Positions 9,084 to 17,603 of a DNA stretch of 48,424 nt are shown piece after piece. Positions within the stretch are counted from its first letter, which is position 1; the number at the start of each line of letters is the position of its first letter. The notes beneath the pieces were generated by a model. It was not told where the DNA came from. It saw nothing but the letters and a program-made list of their open reading frames with translations, and made no database searches. The DNA comes from CAZKHG01 sp964552655 (GTDB taxonomy: Bacteria; Bacteroidota; Bacteroidia; Bacteroidales; Tenuifilaceae), in contig CAZKHG010000022.1 of NCBI GenBank assembly GCA_964552655.1, forward strand, positions 1-48,424. Direction: 5' to 3'. A program made the translations under genes and the position numbers.

Positions 9084-9113
9084 CAAATCTAGGAGATAAA
9101 ATCTTCAATGCAA
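9084..9113 (-). promoter_or_regulatory. Predicted Bacteroidota promoter of galE
   Basis: On the minus strand TAGATTTG (9084-9091) fits the -7 consensus TAnnTTTG and TTG (9111-9113) fits the -33 element, with a 19-base spacing. It lies 39 bases upstream of the galE ATG. Confidence 0.55.
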
Positions 9114-9126
9114 TAAATGATTAAAG

Positions 9127-10062
9127 TTAGCTGGTTTTTTGATCTTGTAAACCAACAGAATCATTCAATACCTCCTTAAACTTTCTTCTTTTCAGATTGG
9201 CAAGGTAAACTCCAGCAATAATAATTACCATGCTCAGTCCCTGAAGCAAGCTGATTACCTCGCCATCAAACAAACCCCACATTAAGGCAAAAACAGGGAT
9301 AATATAGGTAACCGATGAAGCAAATATAGCGCCTGTTCGGTGAATCAGGTTATTGAATACAAACAATGACAGAACCGAGCCAAAAAGGGAAAGGGCAAGC
9401 GATGCAATTAAGCTGACCCAAAAAAATTGGGAATGATATGCAGTACTCAAATCAGTAGAAAATAATACTACTCCCGCAAATGGGCCTAAAAACATAAATG
9501 CCAGGGAGGTGATTTCAATCCCATTCAGGTTACTCAATTTAAAATGGATAATATTCCCGTTAATGCCATACATCAATGTTGCAAGAACTATAAAAAGTGC
9601 AAAATAATTTATATCATGAAATGAGGAAAAATTCCCATTTGTTATTAACAACACAGCACCAATAAGGCCGATAAATATCCCTAGGTATTGGAGAACTCCC
9701 GGACGGCTTTTAAAAAGTACGACACCGATCAGCAAGGTAAAAAATGGTGTTAAACTATTAAGAATCCCTGCCAGGGAGCTGGATAAGTTTGTCTCTGCTA
9801 AAGTGAAAAGAAAAGCCGGGAAAAAATTACCTAATATACCCGATAATAGAAGGAAAACAACATTATCCTTTGATACTTTTTTTATGTTTTTAATTGAAAG
9901 CGGGGCTAAAATCAATGCACCAAAGAAAATTCTTATTGAAGCAACCTGAATAAAAGAGAATGCAAGCAATCCCTTTTTCATAAGTATAAACGATCCGCCC
10001 CATATAAAAGCAAGAAGAAGCATAGCAGCCCACTGCCAACGTTTCTTTTCTAAGCTGAACAT
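9127..10062 (-). CDS. EamA/DMT-superfamily transporter
   Basis: 311 residues, almost wholly hydrophobic, with about ten transmembrane segments in two five-helix EamA repeats. The first repeat begins AFIWGGSFILMKKGL and the second begins near residue 150 with YFALFIVLATLMYGINGNII. The drug/metabolite transporter superfamily exports amino acids or metabolites. The substrate cannot be read from the sequence. It has its own -7 motif upstream at 10081-10088. Confidence 0.88.
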   Translation of the reverse strand: MFSLEKKRWQWAAMLLLAFIWGGSFILMKKGLLAFSFIQVASIRIFFGALILAPLSIKNIKKVSKDNVVFLLLSGILGNFFPAFLFTLAETNLSSSLAGILNSLTPFFTLLIGVVLFKSRPGVLQYLGIFIGLIGAVLLITNGNFSSFHDINYFALFIVLATLMYGINGNIIHFKLSNLNGIEITSLAFMFLGPFAGVVLFSTDLSTAYHSQFFWVSLIASLALSLFGSVLSLFVFNNLIHRTGAIFASSVTYIIPVFALMWGLFDGEVISLLQGLSMVIIIAGVYLANLKRRKFKEVLNDSVGLQDQKTS

Positions 10063-10080
10063 ATCATTTTAAAAAGAGGT

Positions 10081-10088
10081 CAAAGGTA
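10081..10088 (-). promoter_or_regulatory. -7 promoter element for the EamA transporter
   Basis: The minus strand reads TACCTTTG, an exact TAnnTTTG match, 18 bases upstream of the transporter ATG. No convincing -33 TTG is seen at the right distance. Confidence 0.4.
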
Positions 10089-10111
10089 AAAAATTACAGG
10101 ATATAAACCTT

Positions 10112-10131
10112 TAAGAAACATTGGGCAATGT
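10112..10131 (-). terminator. Possible weak terminator after dpp4
   Basis: On the minus strand ACATTG and CAATGT (10118-10131) form a 6-bp stem with a two-base loop followed by TTTCTT, immediately after the dpp4 stop. It is short, so this is tentative. Confidence 0.35.
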
Positions 10132-10136
10132 CAATT

Positions 10137-12311
10137 TTACAAATTTTCAAGCACAAATTTAGTTAAGCGCGTGTAAAGATGTATAGTAGTGTTGCCTCCA
10201 TAAATCCCGTGATTCTTATCAGGGTAAAACTGCATGTCGAATTGCTTGCCAGCTTGAACTAATTTTTCAATCATTTCGATTGAATTTTGCAGATGCACGT
10301 TATCATCGCCTGTGCCATGAACAATCAGGAGTTTGCCTTTCAGCTTTTCCACATGGTTTATAGGTGAGTTACTATCATAGCCTAGTGGGTTATCCTGAGG
10401 CAAACCCATGTAACGCTCAGTGTATATTGAATCGTAATATCGCCAGTTGGTAACTGGTGCAACAGCAATGGCCATTTTAAAAACATCCGCTCCCTTGAAA
10501 AGACAGAGCGATGACATGTAACCACCATAGCTCCATCCCCAAATCCCAATTCGGTTTGGATCAACAAAATTAAGTTTTTGAAGGTACCTCGCAGTTTCAA
10601 TCTGGTCAATTGACTCATAATAGCCTAACTGACCATAAGTTTTTTTTTTGAAAGCCTCGCCCCTGCCACCTGTTCCTCGGCCATCAACACAAACAACAAT
10701 ATAACCATTGCTCGCAAGAAATTGATCCCAATCAATATTAAAATTATCCATAACAGATTGTGAGCCAGGTCCGCTGTACTGATACATCAAAACCGGGTAC
10801 TTTTTAGTCTCATCAAATCCAAGTGGCTTAATCATTGAGCCATTCAGCTCAATACCTTCAGATGTTTTAAAAGTGAATAGCTCCATCTGTGGTATATCAT
10901 ATTCGGATATGCGTTCCTTCAACCTGGCATTATCCTCAATCACCCGAATCAATTTACCTTTATCAGAATTTAAAGTTATGAGTAGCGGGGTTTTCAGGTT
11001 TGAGAAGTTGTTAAAGAAATATTTGAATGTTTTACTAAACTCTGCACTGTTTGTGCCTTCGGATTGGGAAAGTTTGGTAACAAGCATGCTCTTTAAATCC
11101 AAAGAGTAAACAGCGGTTCGGAGCGGGCTGTTGTCGTAGGCCTGATAAAATACCTTATTGTTCTTATTATCATACCCATAAAAATCTTTAACCTCATTCT
11201 GGCCCTTTGTCAGCTGGTTAACCAGCTTGCCGTCCATGCTATATAAATATATATGGTTAAACCCATCCTTCTCGCTGGTTACAATAAAATACCTACCATC
11301 ATTGGTAAAAGTGGGGTAATTGTCATTAGGTTCATTTATGTAATATTTATTGATATCGGTATATAGTACATTGGATTGACCTGTTGTAGCATCAGCGATT
11401 AGGATATCAGCACGGTTTTGCAACCGGTTCAGTCTTACCATACAAAGCTTATCTGGAGTATATGTCCATTTTATCCTGGCAATGTACTGATCCTTTTCCG
11501 GACCAATATCCATGGTTTTAACTTCTCCGGATTCCAACGAATAAACATGAATGGTAACAATAGAGTTTTTTTCACCGGCTTTAGGGTATTTGAATGTGTA
11601 ATTTTCAGGGTAAAGCTGACCTTTATAGGTGGTCATATTGAACTGTTTAACCTCCGTTTCATCAAAACGGAAAAAAGCCAACCGTTTACTGTCGGGAGAC
11701 CATTGTAAACCCGTTGTAAGTACAAACTCTTCCTCGTAAACCCAGTCAGGATCGCCATTTATGATATGATTATATTCACCATCATTTGTGATTTGCCGTT
11801 CTTCCTTGGTGTTTAAATCTTTGATATATATATTATTATTTCTTACAAATGCCACAAAATTTCCATCAGGCGAAAAAGTGGCATTCATTTGGGCTCCATT
11901 CTCAGATAAAGGCTCGCAGGTTTTGGTTTTTCTGTAGTAAACGTAATAGTTTGCGGTAAAAGAATACCGGTATATTGGGATTTCCTGAGTAACGATAAGC
12001 ATCCTGGACTCATCATTGCTAAATGAATAGCTTGAAAAATCCATCAAGTCTGAATTGTTATAATCAGCCGGGTTAAATAACACCTCCAGCTGTTTGCCGG
12101 TGGAGTATTGGTATTTTACCACCTGCTTTGCTTCATTTATTGCCGAATAGCTTTCGCCATCGTTCATGGAGATTAACCCATAAATTGATTTGGCCCTGAA
12201 TGTGCCCTTTTTAAAGAGGTCATCAAGGGTGATTTTTTGCTTCTGTGCAAATAAATTGGTTACTGAAAAAATCAGCATTAAAATAAGCGATGTCCTCAGG
12301 ATAGATTTCAT
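10137..12311 (-). CDS. dpp4: Dipeptidyl peptidase IV (S9B family)
   Basis: 724 residues with an N-terminal signal peptide (about 1-22, ending LFAQ). The N-terminal beta-propeller (about 50-470) includes DWVYEEEF, the double-glutamate motif that binds the substrate N-terminus. The C-terminal alpha/beta hydrolase domain carries nucleophile Ser594 in GWSYGGYMS, Asp669 in HGTGDDNV and His701 in DKNHGIYGG. DPP IV removes X-Pro or X-Ala dipeptides and in Bacteroidota acts in the periplasm in peptide use. Length and motifs are complete. It is monocistronic, with its own promoter and the EamA gene downstream. Confidence 0.95.
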   Translation of the reverse strand: MKSILRTSLILMLIFSVTNLFAQKQKITLDDLFKKGTFRAKSIYGLISMNDGESYSAINEAKQVVKYQYSTGKQLEVLFNPADYNNSDLMDFSSYSFSNDESRMLIVTQEIPIYRYSFTANYYVYYRKTKTCEPLSENGAQMNATFSPDGNFVAFVRNNNIYIKDLNTKEERQITNDGEYNHIINGDPDWVYEEEFVLTTGLQWSPDSKRLAFFRFDETEVKQFNMTTYKGQLYPENYTFKYPKAGEKNSIVTIHVYSLESGEVKTMDIGPEKDQYIARIKWTYTPDKLCMVRLNRLQNRADILIADATTGQSNVLYTDINKYYINEPNDNYPTFTNDGRYFIVTSEKDGFNHIYLYSMDGKLVNQLTKGQNEVKDFYGYDNKNNKVFYQAYDNSPLRTAVYSLDLKSMLVTKLSQSEGTNSAEFSKTFKYFFNNFSNLKTPLLITLNSDKGKLIRVIEDNARLKERISEYDIPQMELFTFKTSEGIELNGSMIKPLGFDETKKYPVLMYQYSGPGSQSVMDNFNIDWDQFLASNGYIVVCVDGRGTGGRGEAFKKKTYGQLGYYESIDQIETARYLQKLNFVDPNRIGIWGWSYGGYMSSLCLFKGADVFKMAIAVAPVTNWRYYDSIYTERYMGLPQDNPLGYDSNSPINHVEKLKGKLLIVHGTGDDNVHLQNSIEMIEKLVQAGKQFDMQFYPDKNHGIYGGNTTIHLYTRLTKFVLENL

Positions 12312-12344
12312 AGAATTTAAGTATTAGCGTAAATTTTCAGACTT

Positions 12345-12352
12345 CAAAAATA
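12345..12352 (-). promoter_or_regulatory. -7 promoter element for dpp4
   Basis: The minus strand reads TATTTTTG, an exact TAnnTTTG match, about 33 bases upstream of the dpp4 ATG. No clear -33 TTG is seen. The rest of the 250-base divergent dpp4-thrS region is AT-rich without other signals. Confidence 0.45.
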
Positions 12353-12516
12353 TAAAAAGGGTTAATTAAGGAAGTAGCTAAAAGTTTTAAAGTTTTAAAA
12401 AAGTAAAAATTCCTGATTTTGATAATTACATATTATTATGCTTGCTCACACTTTGAATAAAATCTGAGCTTTAAACATTGAATCCCAATCATTGTTTATA
12501 CTGATTGATATATTCC

Positions 12517-12546
12517 TTTGCCCTATCAAAGATTTGCTTAATTTTG
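12517..12546 (+). promoter_or_regulatory. Predicted promoter of thrS-infC-rpmI-rplT
   Basis: TTTG at 12517-12520 and TAATTTTG at 12539-12546 match the Bacteroidota -33 and -7 elements with an 18-base spacing. The thrS ATG follows at 12563, giving a very short leader with no room for a long thrS attenuator. Confidence 0.6.
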
Positions 12547-12562
12547 CAAAAATTTTTTATTC

Positions 12563-14506
12563 ATGATTAAAATTACTTTCCCCGATGGCAATGTCCGTGA
12601 GTACCCGGTTGGAATTACCAGCCTGGATATTGCTAAAAGTATTTCCGAACGTCTTGCAAAAGAGGTTCTATCAGCAACCGTTAACAATGAAATCTGGGAT
12701 TTAACCCGCCCAATAACATCGGATTCGACTCTAAAACTCCATAAATGGGATGATGAAGAGGGCAAGCTTGCATTCTGGCACTCCACTGCACACCTCATGG
12801 CCGAAGCATTTGAAATCTTATACCCTGGCATTAAATTGGGCATTGGGCCAAGCATCGAGAATGGGTTTTACTATGATATTGATTTTGATAAATACTCTAT
12901 CTCAGAAGCTGATCTGGTAAAGGTAGAAGAGAAGATGATGGAGTTCGTGAGAGAAAAACAGGAGATAACCCGAAAAGAAGTATCAAAACCAGAGGCATTA
13001 GCAACCTACACTAAAAAAGGTGATCCATATAAAGTTGAATTGATCAACGACTTACAGGACGGAACTATTACGTTTTACTCACAGGGAAATTTTACTGATT
13101 TATGTCGCGGCCCACACCTGCCCGATACCAGCTATATCAAAGCAGTAAAACTAACAAGTATTGCTGGTGCATACTGGAGGGGAAACGAAAAGAATAAGAT
13201 GCTCACCCGGGTTTATGGAATCTCTTTTCCACAGAAAAAATTACTTGATGATTACCTGGTTTTACTTGAAGAAGCAAAAAAAAGGGATCACCGTAAAGTT
13301 GGAAAAGATCTTGAACTTTTCACATTCTCCCAAAGTGTAGGCCCAGGTTTACCGCTTTGGCTCCCAAAAGGCGCACAGCTACGCGAAAAGTTGGAAATGT
13401 TCCTTAAAAAAGTACAGAAGAAGTATGGGTACGAACAGGTTATTACTCCCCATATCGGACAAAAGGAGCTGTATGTAACATCCGGTCACTGGGCAAAATA
13501 TGGCAAGGATAGCTTTCATCCTATTTCCACCCCACAGGAAGGGGAAGAATTTTTGCTAAAACCGATGAATTGCCCTCATCACTGCGAGATATATAAGGCT
13601 AAACCACATTCATATAAAGATTTGCCGGTTCGTCTGGCAGAGTTTGGTACTGTTTATCGCTATGAGCAAAGCGGTGAGCTGCATGGATTAACCCGCGTTC
13701 GGGGATTTACCCAGGATGATGCCCACATTTTTTGCCGTCCCGATCAGCTGAAAGAGGAATTTATTAAGGTAATCGATATTGTACTATATATATTCAGAAC
13801 CCTTAATTTTACTGAATATACTGCCCAAATTTCATTGCGGGATCCTAATGATAAAGAAAAATACATTGGTTCAGATGAGAATTGGGCAAAAGCTGAACAG
13901 GCGATAATTGAGGCTGCAGCCGAAAAAGGGTTAAGAACTGTTACCGAGATTGGCGAAGCAGCATTTTACGGGCCTAAGCTGGATTTTATGGTAAAAGATG
14001 CCATTGGCCGAAAATGGCAACTGGGCACCATTCAGGTTGACTATAACCTGCCCGAACGTTTCCAGCTGGAATATATTGGGGCAGATGATAAGCGTTACAG
14101 GCCAATCATGATACACCGTGCGCCATTTGGTTCAATGGAGCGGTTTGTTGCCGTACTGATTGAACATACCGGCGGGAAATTCCCGCTATGGCTCACGCCC
14201 GATCAGGTGGTTATTTTGCCAATAAGTGAAAAATATAATGAATACGCGAAAAAAGTTTTGAATTTCCTAAATAATTACGATATTCGCACCCTAATTGACG
14301 ATCGGAACGAAAAGATCGGTAAAAAGATAAGGGACAACGAGTTAAAACGAATCCCATATCTTTTAATTGTCGGCGAAAAAGAGGAGGAAGCCGGTCTGGT
14401 TGCCGTTCGTAAACAAGGAGATGGGGATAAAGGGCAAATGAAACTTGAGGAATTTGCCAATCACATCAGCCTTGAGATAAGTAAAATGCTGGAAGAAATT
14501 AACTAA
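12563..14506 (+). CDS. thrS: Threonyl-tRNA synthetase
   Basis: 647 residues, normal ThrRS length. The order is a TGS domain (about 1-61), the editing domain with HSTAHLMAEA and CRGPHLPDT, then the class II catalytic core with KPMNCPHHCEIY (zinc cysteine), RLAEFGTVYRYEQSGELHG (motif 2) and HRAPFGSMERF (motif 3). An anticodon-binding domain (about 545-640) ends the protein. It charges tRNA-Thr in the cytoplasm. It heads the common thrS-infC-rpmI-rplT cluster. Confidence 0.97.
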   Translation: MIKITFPDGNVREYPVGITSLDIAKSISERLAKEVLSATVNNEIWDLTRPITSDSTLKLHKWDDEEGKLAFWHSTAHLMAEAFEILYPGIKLGIGPSIENGFYYDIDFDKYSISEADLVKVEEKMMEFVREKQEITRKEVSKPEALATYTKKGDPYKVELINDLQDGTITFYSQGNFTDLCRGPHLPDTSYIKAVKLTSIAGAYWRGNEKNKMLTRVYGISFPQKKLLDDYLVLLEEAKKRDHRKVGKDLELFTFSQSVGPGLPLWLPKGAQLREKLEMFLKKVQKKYGYEQVITPHIGQKELYVTSGHWAKYGKDSFHPISTPQEGEEFLLKPMNCPHHCEIYKAKPHSYKDLPVRLAEFGTVYRYEQSGELHGLTRVRGFTQDDAHIFCRPDQLKEEFIKVIDIVLYIFRTLNFTEYTAQISLRDPNDKEKYIGSDENWAKAEQAIIEAAAEKGLRTVTEIGEAAFYGPKLDFMVKDAIGRKWQLGTIQVDYNLPERFQLEYIGADDKRYRPIMIHRAPFGSMERFVAVLIEHTGGKFPLWLTPDQVVILPISEKYNEYAKKVLNFLNNYDIRTLIDDRNEKIGKKIRDNELKRIPYLLIVGEKEEEAGLVAVRKQGDGDKGQMKLEEFANHISLEISKMLEEIN

Positions 14507-14518
14507 CTTGTAATTAAT

Positions 14519-14536
14519 AAGGAGGGTTTAAAAATA
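14519..14536 (+). promoter_or_regulatory. Strong ribosome binding site and non-canonical AUA start of infC
   Basis: AAGGAGG (14519-14525) is a near-perfect Shine-Dalgarno sequence, unusual for this genome. It lies eight bases before ATA (14534-14536), the first codon of the conserved IF-3 frame. No ATG, GTG or TTG occurs in this frame between the thrS stop and 14675. An ATT at 14513 lies upstream of the Shine-Dalgarno and is less likely to be the start. Confidence 0.7.
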
Positions 14537-15094
14537 AGTACACAGGTTACTCACAAAAGAGACGACAAGGACAACAAATTCCTCATCAATGAGGCGATCA
14601 GGTTTAAGGTTGTCCGAGTTGTAGGAGAAAACATCGAAGGACAGGGTGTTTTTTCTATCGAAGAAGCCCGCAGAATGGCTGAATCAATGGAACTTGATTT
14701 AGTTCTGATTTCAGATAAGGCTGATCCACCTGTTTGCCGTATTATTGATTACCAGAAGTTTCTTTACCAGCAAAAGAAGAAACAGAAGGAGATGCGTGCC
14801 AACACGCAAAAAGTTGTGGTTAAGGAAATCCGATTTGGTCCCAATACCGACGAACACGACTACAACTTCAAGCTGAAGCATGCACAGAATTTCCTTGAGG
14901 AGGGCGCAAAGGTTAAAGCATTTGTATTCTTCAAAGGACGTTCAATCCTTTTTAAGGAGCAGGGTGAAATATTGTTGTTACGCCTGGCTCAGGATCTTGA
15001 AGAGTTTGGCAAAGTGGAGCAGCTCCCAAAACTTGAAGGAAAAAGAATGACAATTTTTATAACACCAAAATCTACAGCTAAAAAGAAGAAGTAA
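14534..15094 (+). CDS. infC: Translation initiation factor IF-3
   Basis: Calling the start at ATA 14534 gives 186 residues, normal for IF-3. The N-terminal domain, with the conserved FLINEAIRFKVVRVVGENIEGQG, is encoded upstream of the first ATG at 14675. Starting at that ATG would delete most of this domain. The C-terminal domain (about 90-175) has KEIRFGPNTDEHDYNFKLKH and ends in a lysine-rich tail. IF-3 binds the 30S subunit and rejects non-canonical start codons, so a non-AUG start allows self-repression: E. coli infC uses AUU for this. AUA is inferred here from Shine-Dalgarno spacing. Confidence 0.93.
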   Translation: MSTQVTHKRDDKDNKFLINEAIRFKVVRVVGENIEGQGVFSIEEARRMAESMELDLVLISDKADPPVCRIIDYQKFLYQQKKKQKEMRANTQKVVVKEIRFGPNTDEHDYNFKLKHAQNFLEEGAKVKAFVFFKGRSILFKEQGEILLLRLAQDLEEFGKVEQLPKLEGKRMTIFITPKSTAKKKK

Positions 15095-15114
15095 CTTAAC
15101 TAAGTTTAGAAAGA

Positions 15115-15312
15115 ATGCCAAAAGTGAAGTCACATTCCGGTGCAAAAAAGAGATTCTCTTTAACCGGTACTGGTAAAATCAAAAGGAAACACGCTTATAA
15201 AAGCCACATCCTGACCAAGAAGGAAACCAAACAAAAAAGGAATCTTACCCATAGCGGGTTGGTTAGTGATGCCGATGAGAATCGCGTAAAAATTATGCTT
15301 GGCCTTAAATAA
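15115..15312 (+). CDS. rpmI: 50S ribosomal protein L35
   Basis: 65 residues, lysine- and arginine-rich, with the family opening MPKVKSHSGAKKRF and the SHILTKKETKQKRNL core. It is a small structural protein of the large ribosomal subunit. It lies 20 bases after infC and before rplT, the universal infC-rpmI-rplT order. The 103-base gap to rplT shows no clear terminator. Confidence 0.96.
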   Translation: MPKVKSHSGAKKRFSLTGTGKIKRKHAYKSHILTKKETKQKRNLTHSGLVSDADENRVKIMLGLK

Positions 15313-15415
15313 GCCGTTTGTTTTTTGATTTTAAACTATTTGATTTATTAACCAGAATGATTTAGCAAGAAGAGTCCGAAAAGGAACGCTAACCATTCAC
15401 AAAATGTAAAGTAAA

Positions 15416-15760
15416 ATGCCACGTTCAGTCAATTCAGTTGCATCAAGGGCAAGAAGAAAAAAGATCCTTGAACAAACCAAAGGGAACTTCCTGGGGCGCA
15501 GGAATGTTTACACCGTAGCTAAAAATACCCTTGAGAAAGGATTGGGCTACGCCTATCGCGATCGTAAAAAGAAAAAAATTGAATTCCGCGCATTGTGGAT
15601 TCAACGTATTAACGCTGCTGTAAGACCCTATGGGATGTCATACTCAGAGTTTATTGGGAAAGTTAACAAGAAAGGTATTGCAATTAACCGTAAGGTGCTT
15701 GCCGATTTGGCCATGAACCACCCGGATGCATTCCGCCAGATTGTTGAATCTGTAAAATAG
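15416..15760 (+). CDS. rplT: 50S ribosomal protein L20
   Basis: 114 residues with the L20 landmarks: the MPRSVNSVASRARRKKIL opening, RRNVYTVAKNTLEKGLGYAYRDRK, and LWIQRINAAVRPYGMSYSEF. It binds 23S rRNA early in 50S assembly and in other phyla represses its own operon. No L20-binding leader was recognised here. It is the last gene before a strong terminator. Confidence 0.97.
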   Translation: MPRSVNSVASRARRKKILEQTKGNFLGRRNVYTVAKNTLEKGLGYAYRDRKKKKIEFRALWIQRINAAVRPYGMSYSEFIGKVNKKGIAINRKVLADLAMNHPDAFRQIVESVK

Positions 15761-15778
15761 ATTGCATATTATTAAATC

Positions 15779-15808
15779 AAAAAGGGAGGCGTTTGCCTCC
15801 CTTTTTTT
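15779..15808 (+). terminator. Rho-independent terminator after rplT
   Basis: AAAAAGGGAGGC (15779-15790), a GTTT loop, then GCCTCCC and seven T (15795-15808) form a perfect stem with a U-run. It ends the translation operon. Confidence 0.93.
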
Positions 15809-15835
15809 ATCTTTAGCAATCAAATTTGGTAACTA

Positions 15836-17485
15836 TTGAGCGATCAGAATAAGATATTATCTACCACCTGGCAGAAATCAATTATTGTTGGCACCATTTG
15901 GGGAGTATTTGAAATTACTGCCGGAACTTTTATCCATAATCTTGCCTTACCTTTAATTGCAGGGACAATTCTTTCATTTATAGGGGTTGTTATAACTGTT
16001 ACGTTCCAGGCGCAGTGGAAAGTTAAAGGGCTGTTTTGGAGAGCCAGCCTGATATGTGCAGCCTTAAAGTCGATATCACCAAGTGCAGTATTAATAACCC
16101 CCATGCTTGCCATATCGCTGGAAGGTTTACTGATGGAATCGGCTGTTCGGTTGTTTGGGATTAACATTTTTGGCCTGCTTGTAGCCGGCGGTTTATCAGT
16201 CCTCTCAGTCCTTTTCTTCAAAATTATCAGGTTGATAATGATCTATGGTCAGGGAATAGTTGATACCTATAATTCCCTTTTTGCAATGGCAAAAAATGAA
16301 CTTGGGATAGCTGAAGGTGATAGCTGGAAACTCATCCTGTTTCTTGCTGTTATATATTTCCTGACGGGAGTTGCTGCTGCTGTTACCGGATTATTAACCA
16401 GTAAAAGAATCAATCTGGATGAATCTGGTGTTTTGCTGAACCTCGATAACTTTGGGAAGAATGAACAGGTACGCTCAGCCAAATCAACAAGAAATGTCTA
16501 TTATATCATTTTTCATCTTGTATTTCTTATTGCATTTCTAAGTTTACAAAGTAGCTTGAACCCCATAATTACATTCTCCACAGGATTTTTTTATTTAGGA
16601 ATATGTTTTGGGTTTTATCAAAAAGTGAGAGTGATTACAAAAAAAATCAGGTTTTGGCTCCCGATATTATTCCTATCCCTTATAATTCCTGTGATAAGCA
16701 ACAATGCCACACTTCAGGAATCTATTATTCAGGGGTTTAAAGTACTAATCAGGGCTACCTTAGTTATTCTATCATTTTTAGCGATAAGCGTTGAACTTCG
16801 CTCAAAGATCTTTACCGAATATTTCAGCCGATCCAGGTTACAACCTCTTTACCTCGCAACATCTATCGCGTTTTCTACACTTCCTCATTACCTGTCCCGA
16901 CTGAGAAATGCTAAAATTCATTCAGATGATGGGAAGTTTTTCAGCCACTACATTCACCAGCTTTTCAAGGGTGAGCCTGAAGCCAAAACACAACCCATTA
17001 TAATAATCACTGGTGATAAAGGATCTGGAAAAACATCTGCAATGAAGGAGCTGATAAAACATCTCGACATCAGGGATGCTGATTATGCGGGTTTTTATGC
17101 CAAACCGGTTTTCAAAGAGGGCCATCGTTTTGCTTTTAAACTGATCTTACTTCCGGATGAAACCGAACTGCCATTGTGCGAAAGGGAAAATGGGGAGAAA
17201 TATGGGAAATTTATATTCGAACAGGGTACAATTGAAGACGCTGAAAATCTAATTCTGAGCACATCAAATGATACTGTTATAATAATGGATGAAATCGGGT
17301 TGTACGAGCTGGAAAACCAGGCTTGGGCCGATATCTTATCAAAGACAATCAATCGCAACCCGCTAATAATAACCATTAGAACCGAGTTTCTTCAAAGAGT
17401 TCTGGCGAAATGGCATATCACCAACCCGATAATTGTGAATGTGAAGGATTTTGATGCCAATCTAATTGTAAAAGCACTGGTTTAG
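15836..17485 (+). CDS. Multi-pass membrane protein fused to a THEP1-type NTPase domain
   Basis: 549 residues from TTG 15836, the only start-like codon before the conserved-looking N-terminus. Residues 1-190 hold about five hydrophobic helices and 222-350 hold about four more; the two blocks recall S- and T-type components of ECF transporters, but this is only a resemblance. Residues 387-549 are a P-loop NTPase of the THEP1/NTPase_1 kind: Walker A GDKGSGKT (393-400), Walker B with DEIG (VIIMDEIGLYELE, from 481). THEP1 enzymes are normally soluble and about 175 residues long. A degenerate -7 box, TATCTTTA, is at 15808-15815. Function unknown; perhaps a nucleotide-driven uptake or sensing protein. 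Confidence 0.75.
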   Translation: MSDQNKILSTTWQKSIIVGTIWGVFEITAGTFIHNLALPLIAGTILSFIGVVITVTFQAQWKVKGLFWRASLICAALKSISPSAVLITPMLAISLEGLLMESAVRLFGINIFGLLVAGGLSVLSVLFFKIIRLIMIYGQGIVDTYNSLFAMAKNELGIAEGDSWKLILFLAVIYFLTGVAAAVTGLLTSKRINLDESGVLLNLDNFGKNEQVRSAKSTRNVYYIIFHLVFLIAFLSLQSSLNPIITFSTGFFYLGICFGFYQKVRVITKKIRFWLPILFLSLIIPVISNNATLQESIIQGFKVLIRATLVILSFLAISVELRSKIFTEYFSRSRLQPLYLATSIAFSTLPHYLSRLRNAKIHSDDGKFFSHYIHQLFKGEPEAKTQPIIIITGDKGSGKTSAMKELIKHLDIRDADYAGFYAKPVFKEGHRFAFKLILLPDETELPLCERENGEKYGKFIFEQGTIEDAENLILSTSNDTVIIMDEIGLYELENQAWADILSKTINRNPLIITIRTEFLQRVLAKWHITNPIIVNVKDFDANLIVKALV

Positions 17486-17579
17486 AATATTTTCTCCTGG
17501 TTAATACCAGGTGTTGAAAACTTTCATGGTCAAGTTTATAATTCAGAAACCATAATTTTATCAACAAAATAATTAATCC

Positions 17580-17587
17580 TACTTTTG
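17580..17587 (+). promoter_or_regulatory. -7 promoter element for the DMT-yigZ pair
   Basis: TACTTTTG matches TAnnTTTG exactly, 16 bases before the ATG at 17604. The -33 region has only a weak TTTTA. A hairpin without a U-run (CCTGGT/ACCAGG, 17496-17511) lies just upstream. Confidence 0.45.
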
Positions 17588-17603
17588 CAGAAACCTTATA
17601 GAA

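Noticed and set aside
14675..15094. ATG start of infC at 14675
   Set aside because: It would drop the conserved IF-3 N-terminal domain, which is encoded in the same frame upstream behind a strong Shine-Dalgarno.
17496..17511. Hairpin after the THEP1-fusion gene as a terminator
   Set aside because: Six-base stem with no U-run on either strand; too weak to call.
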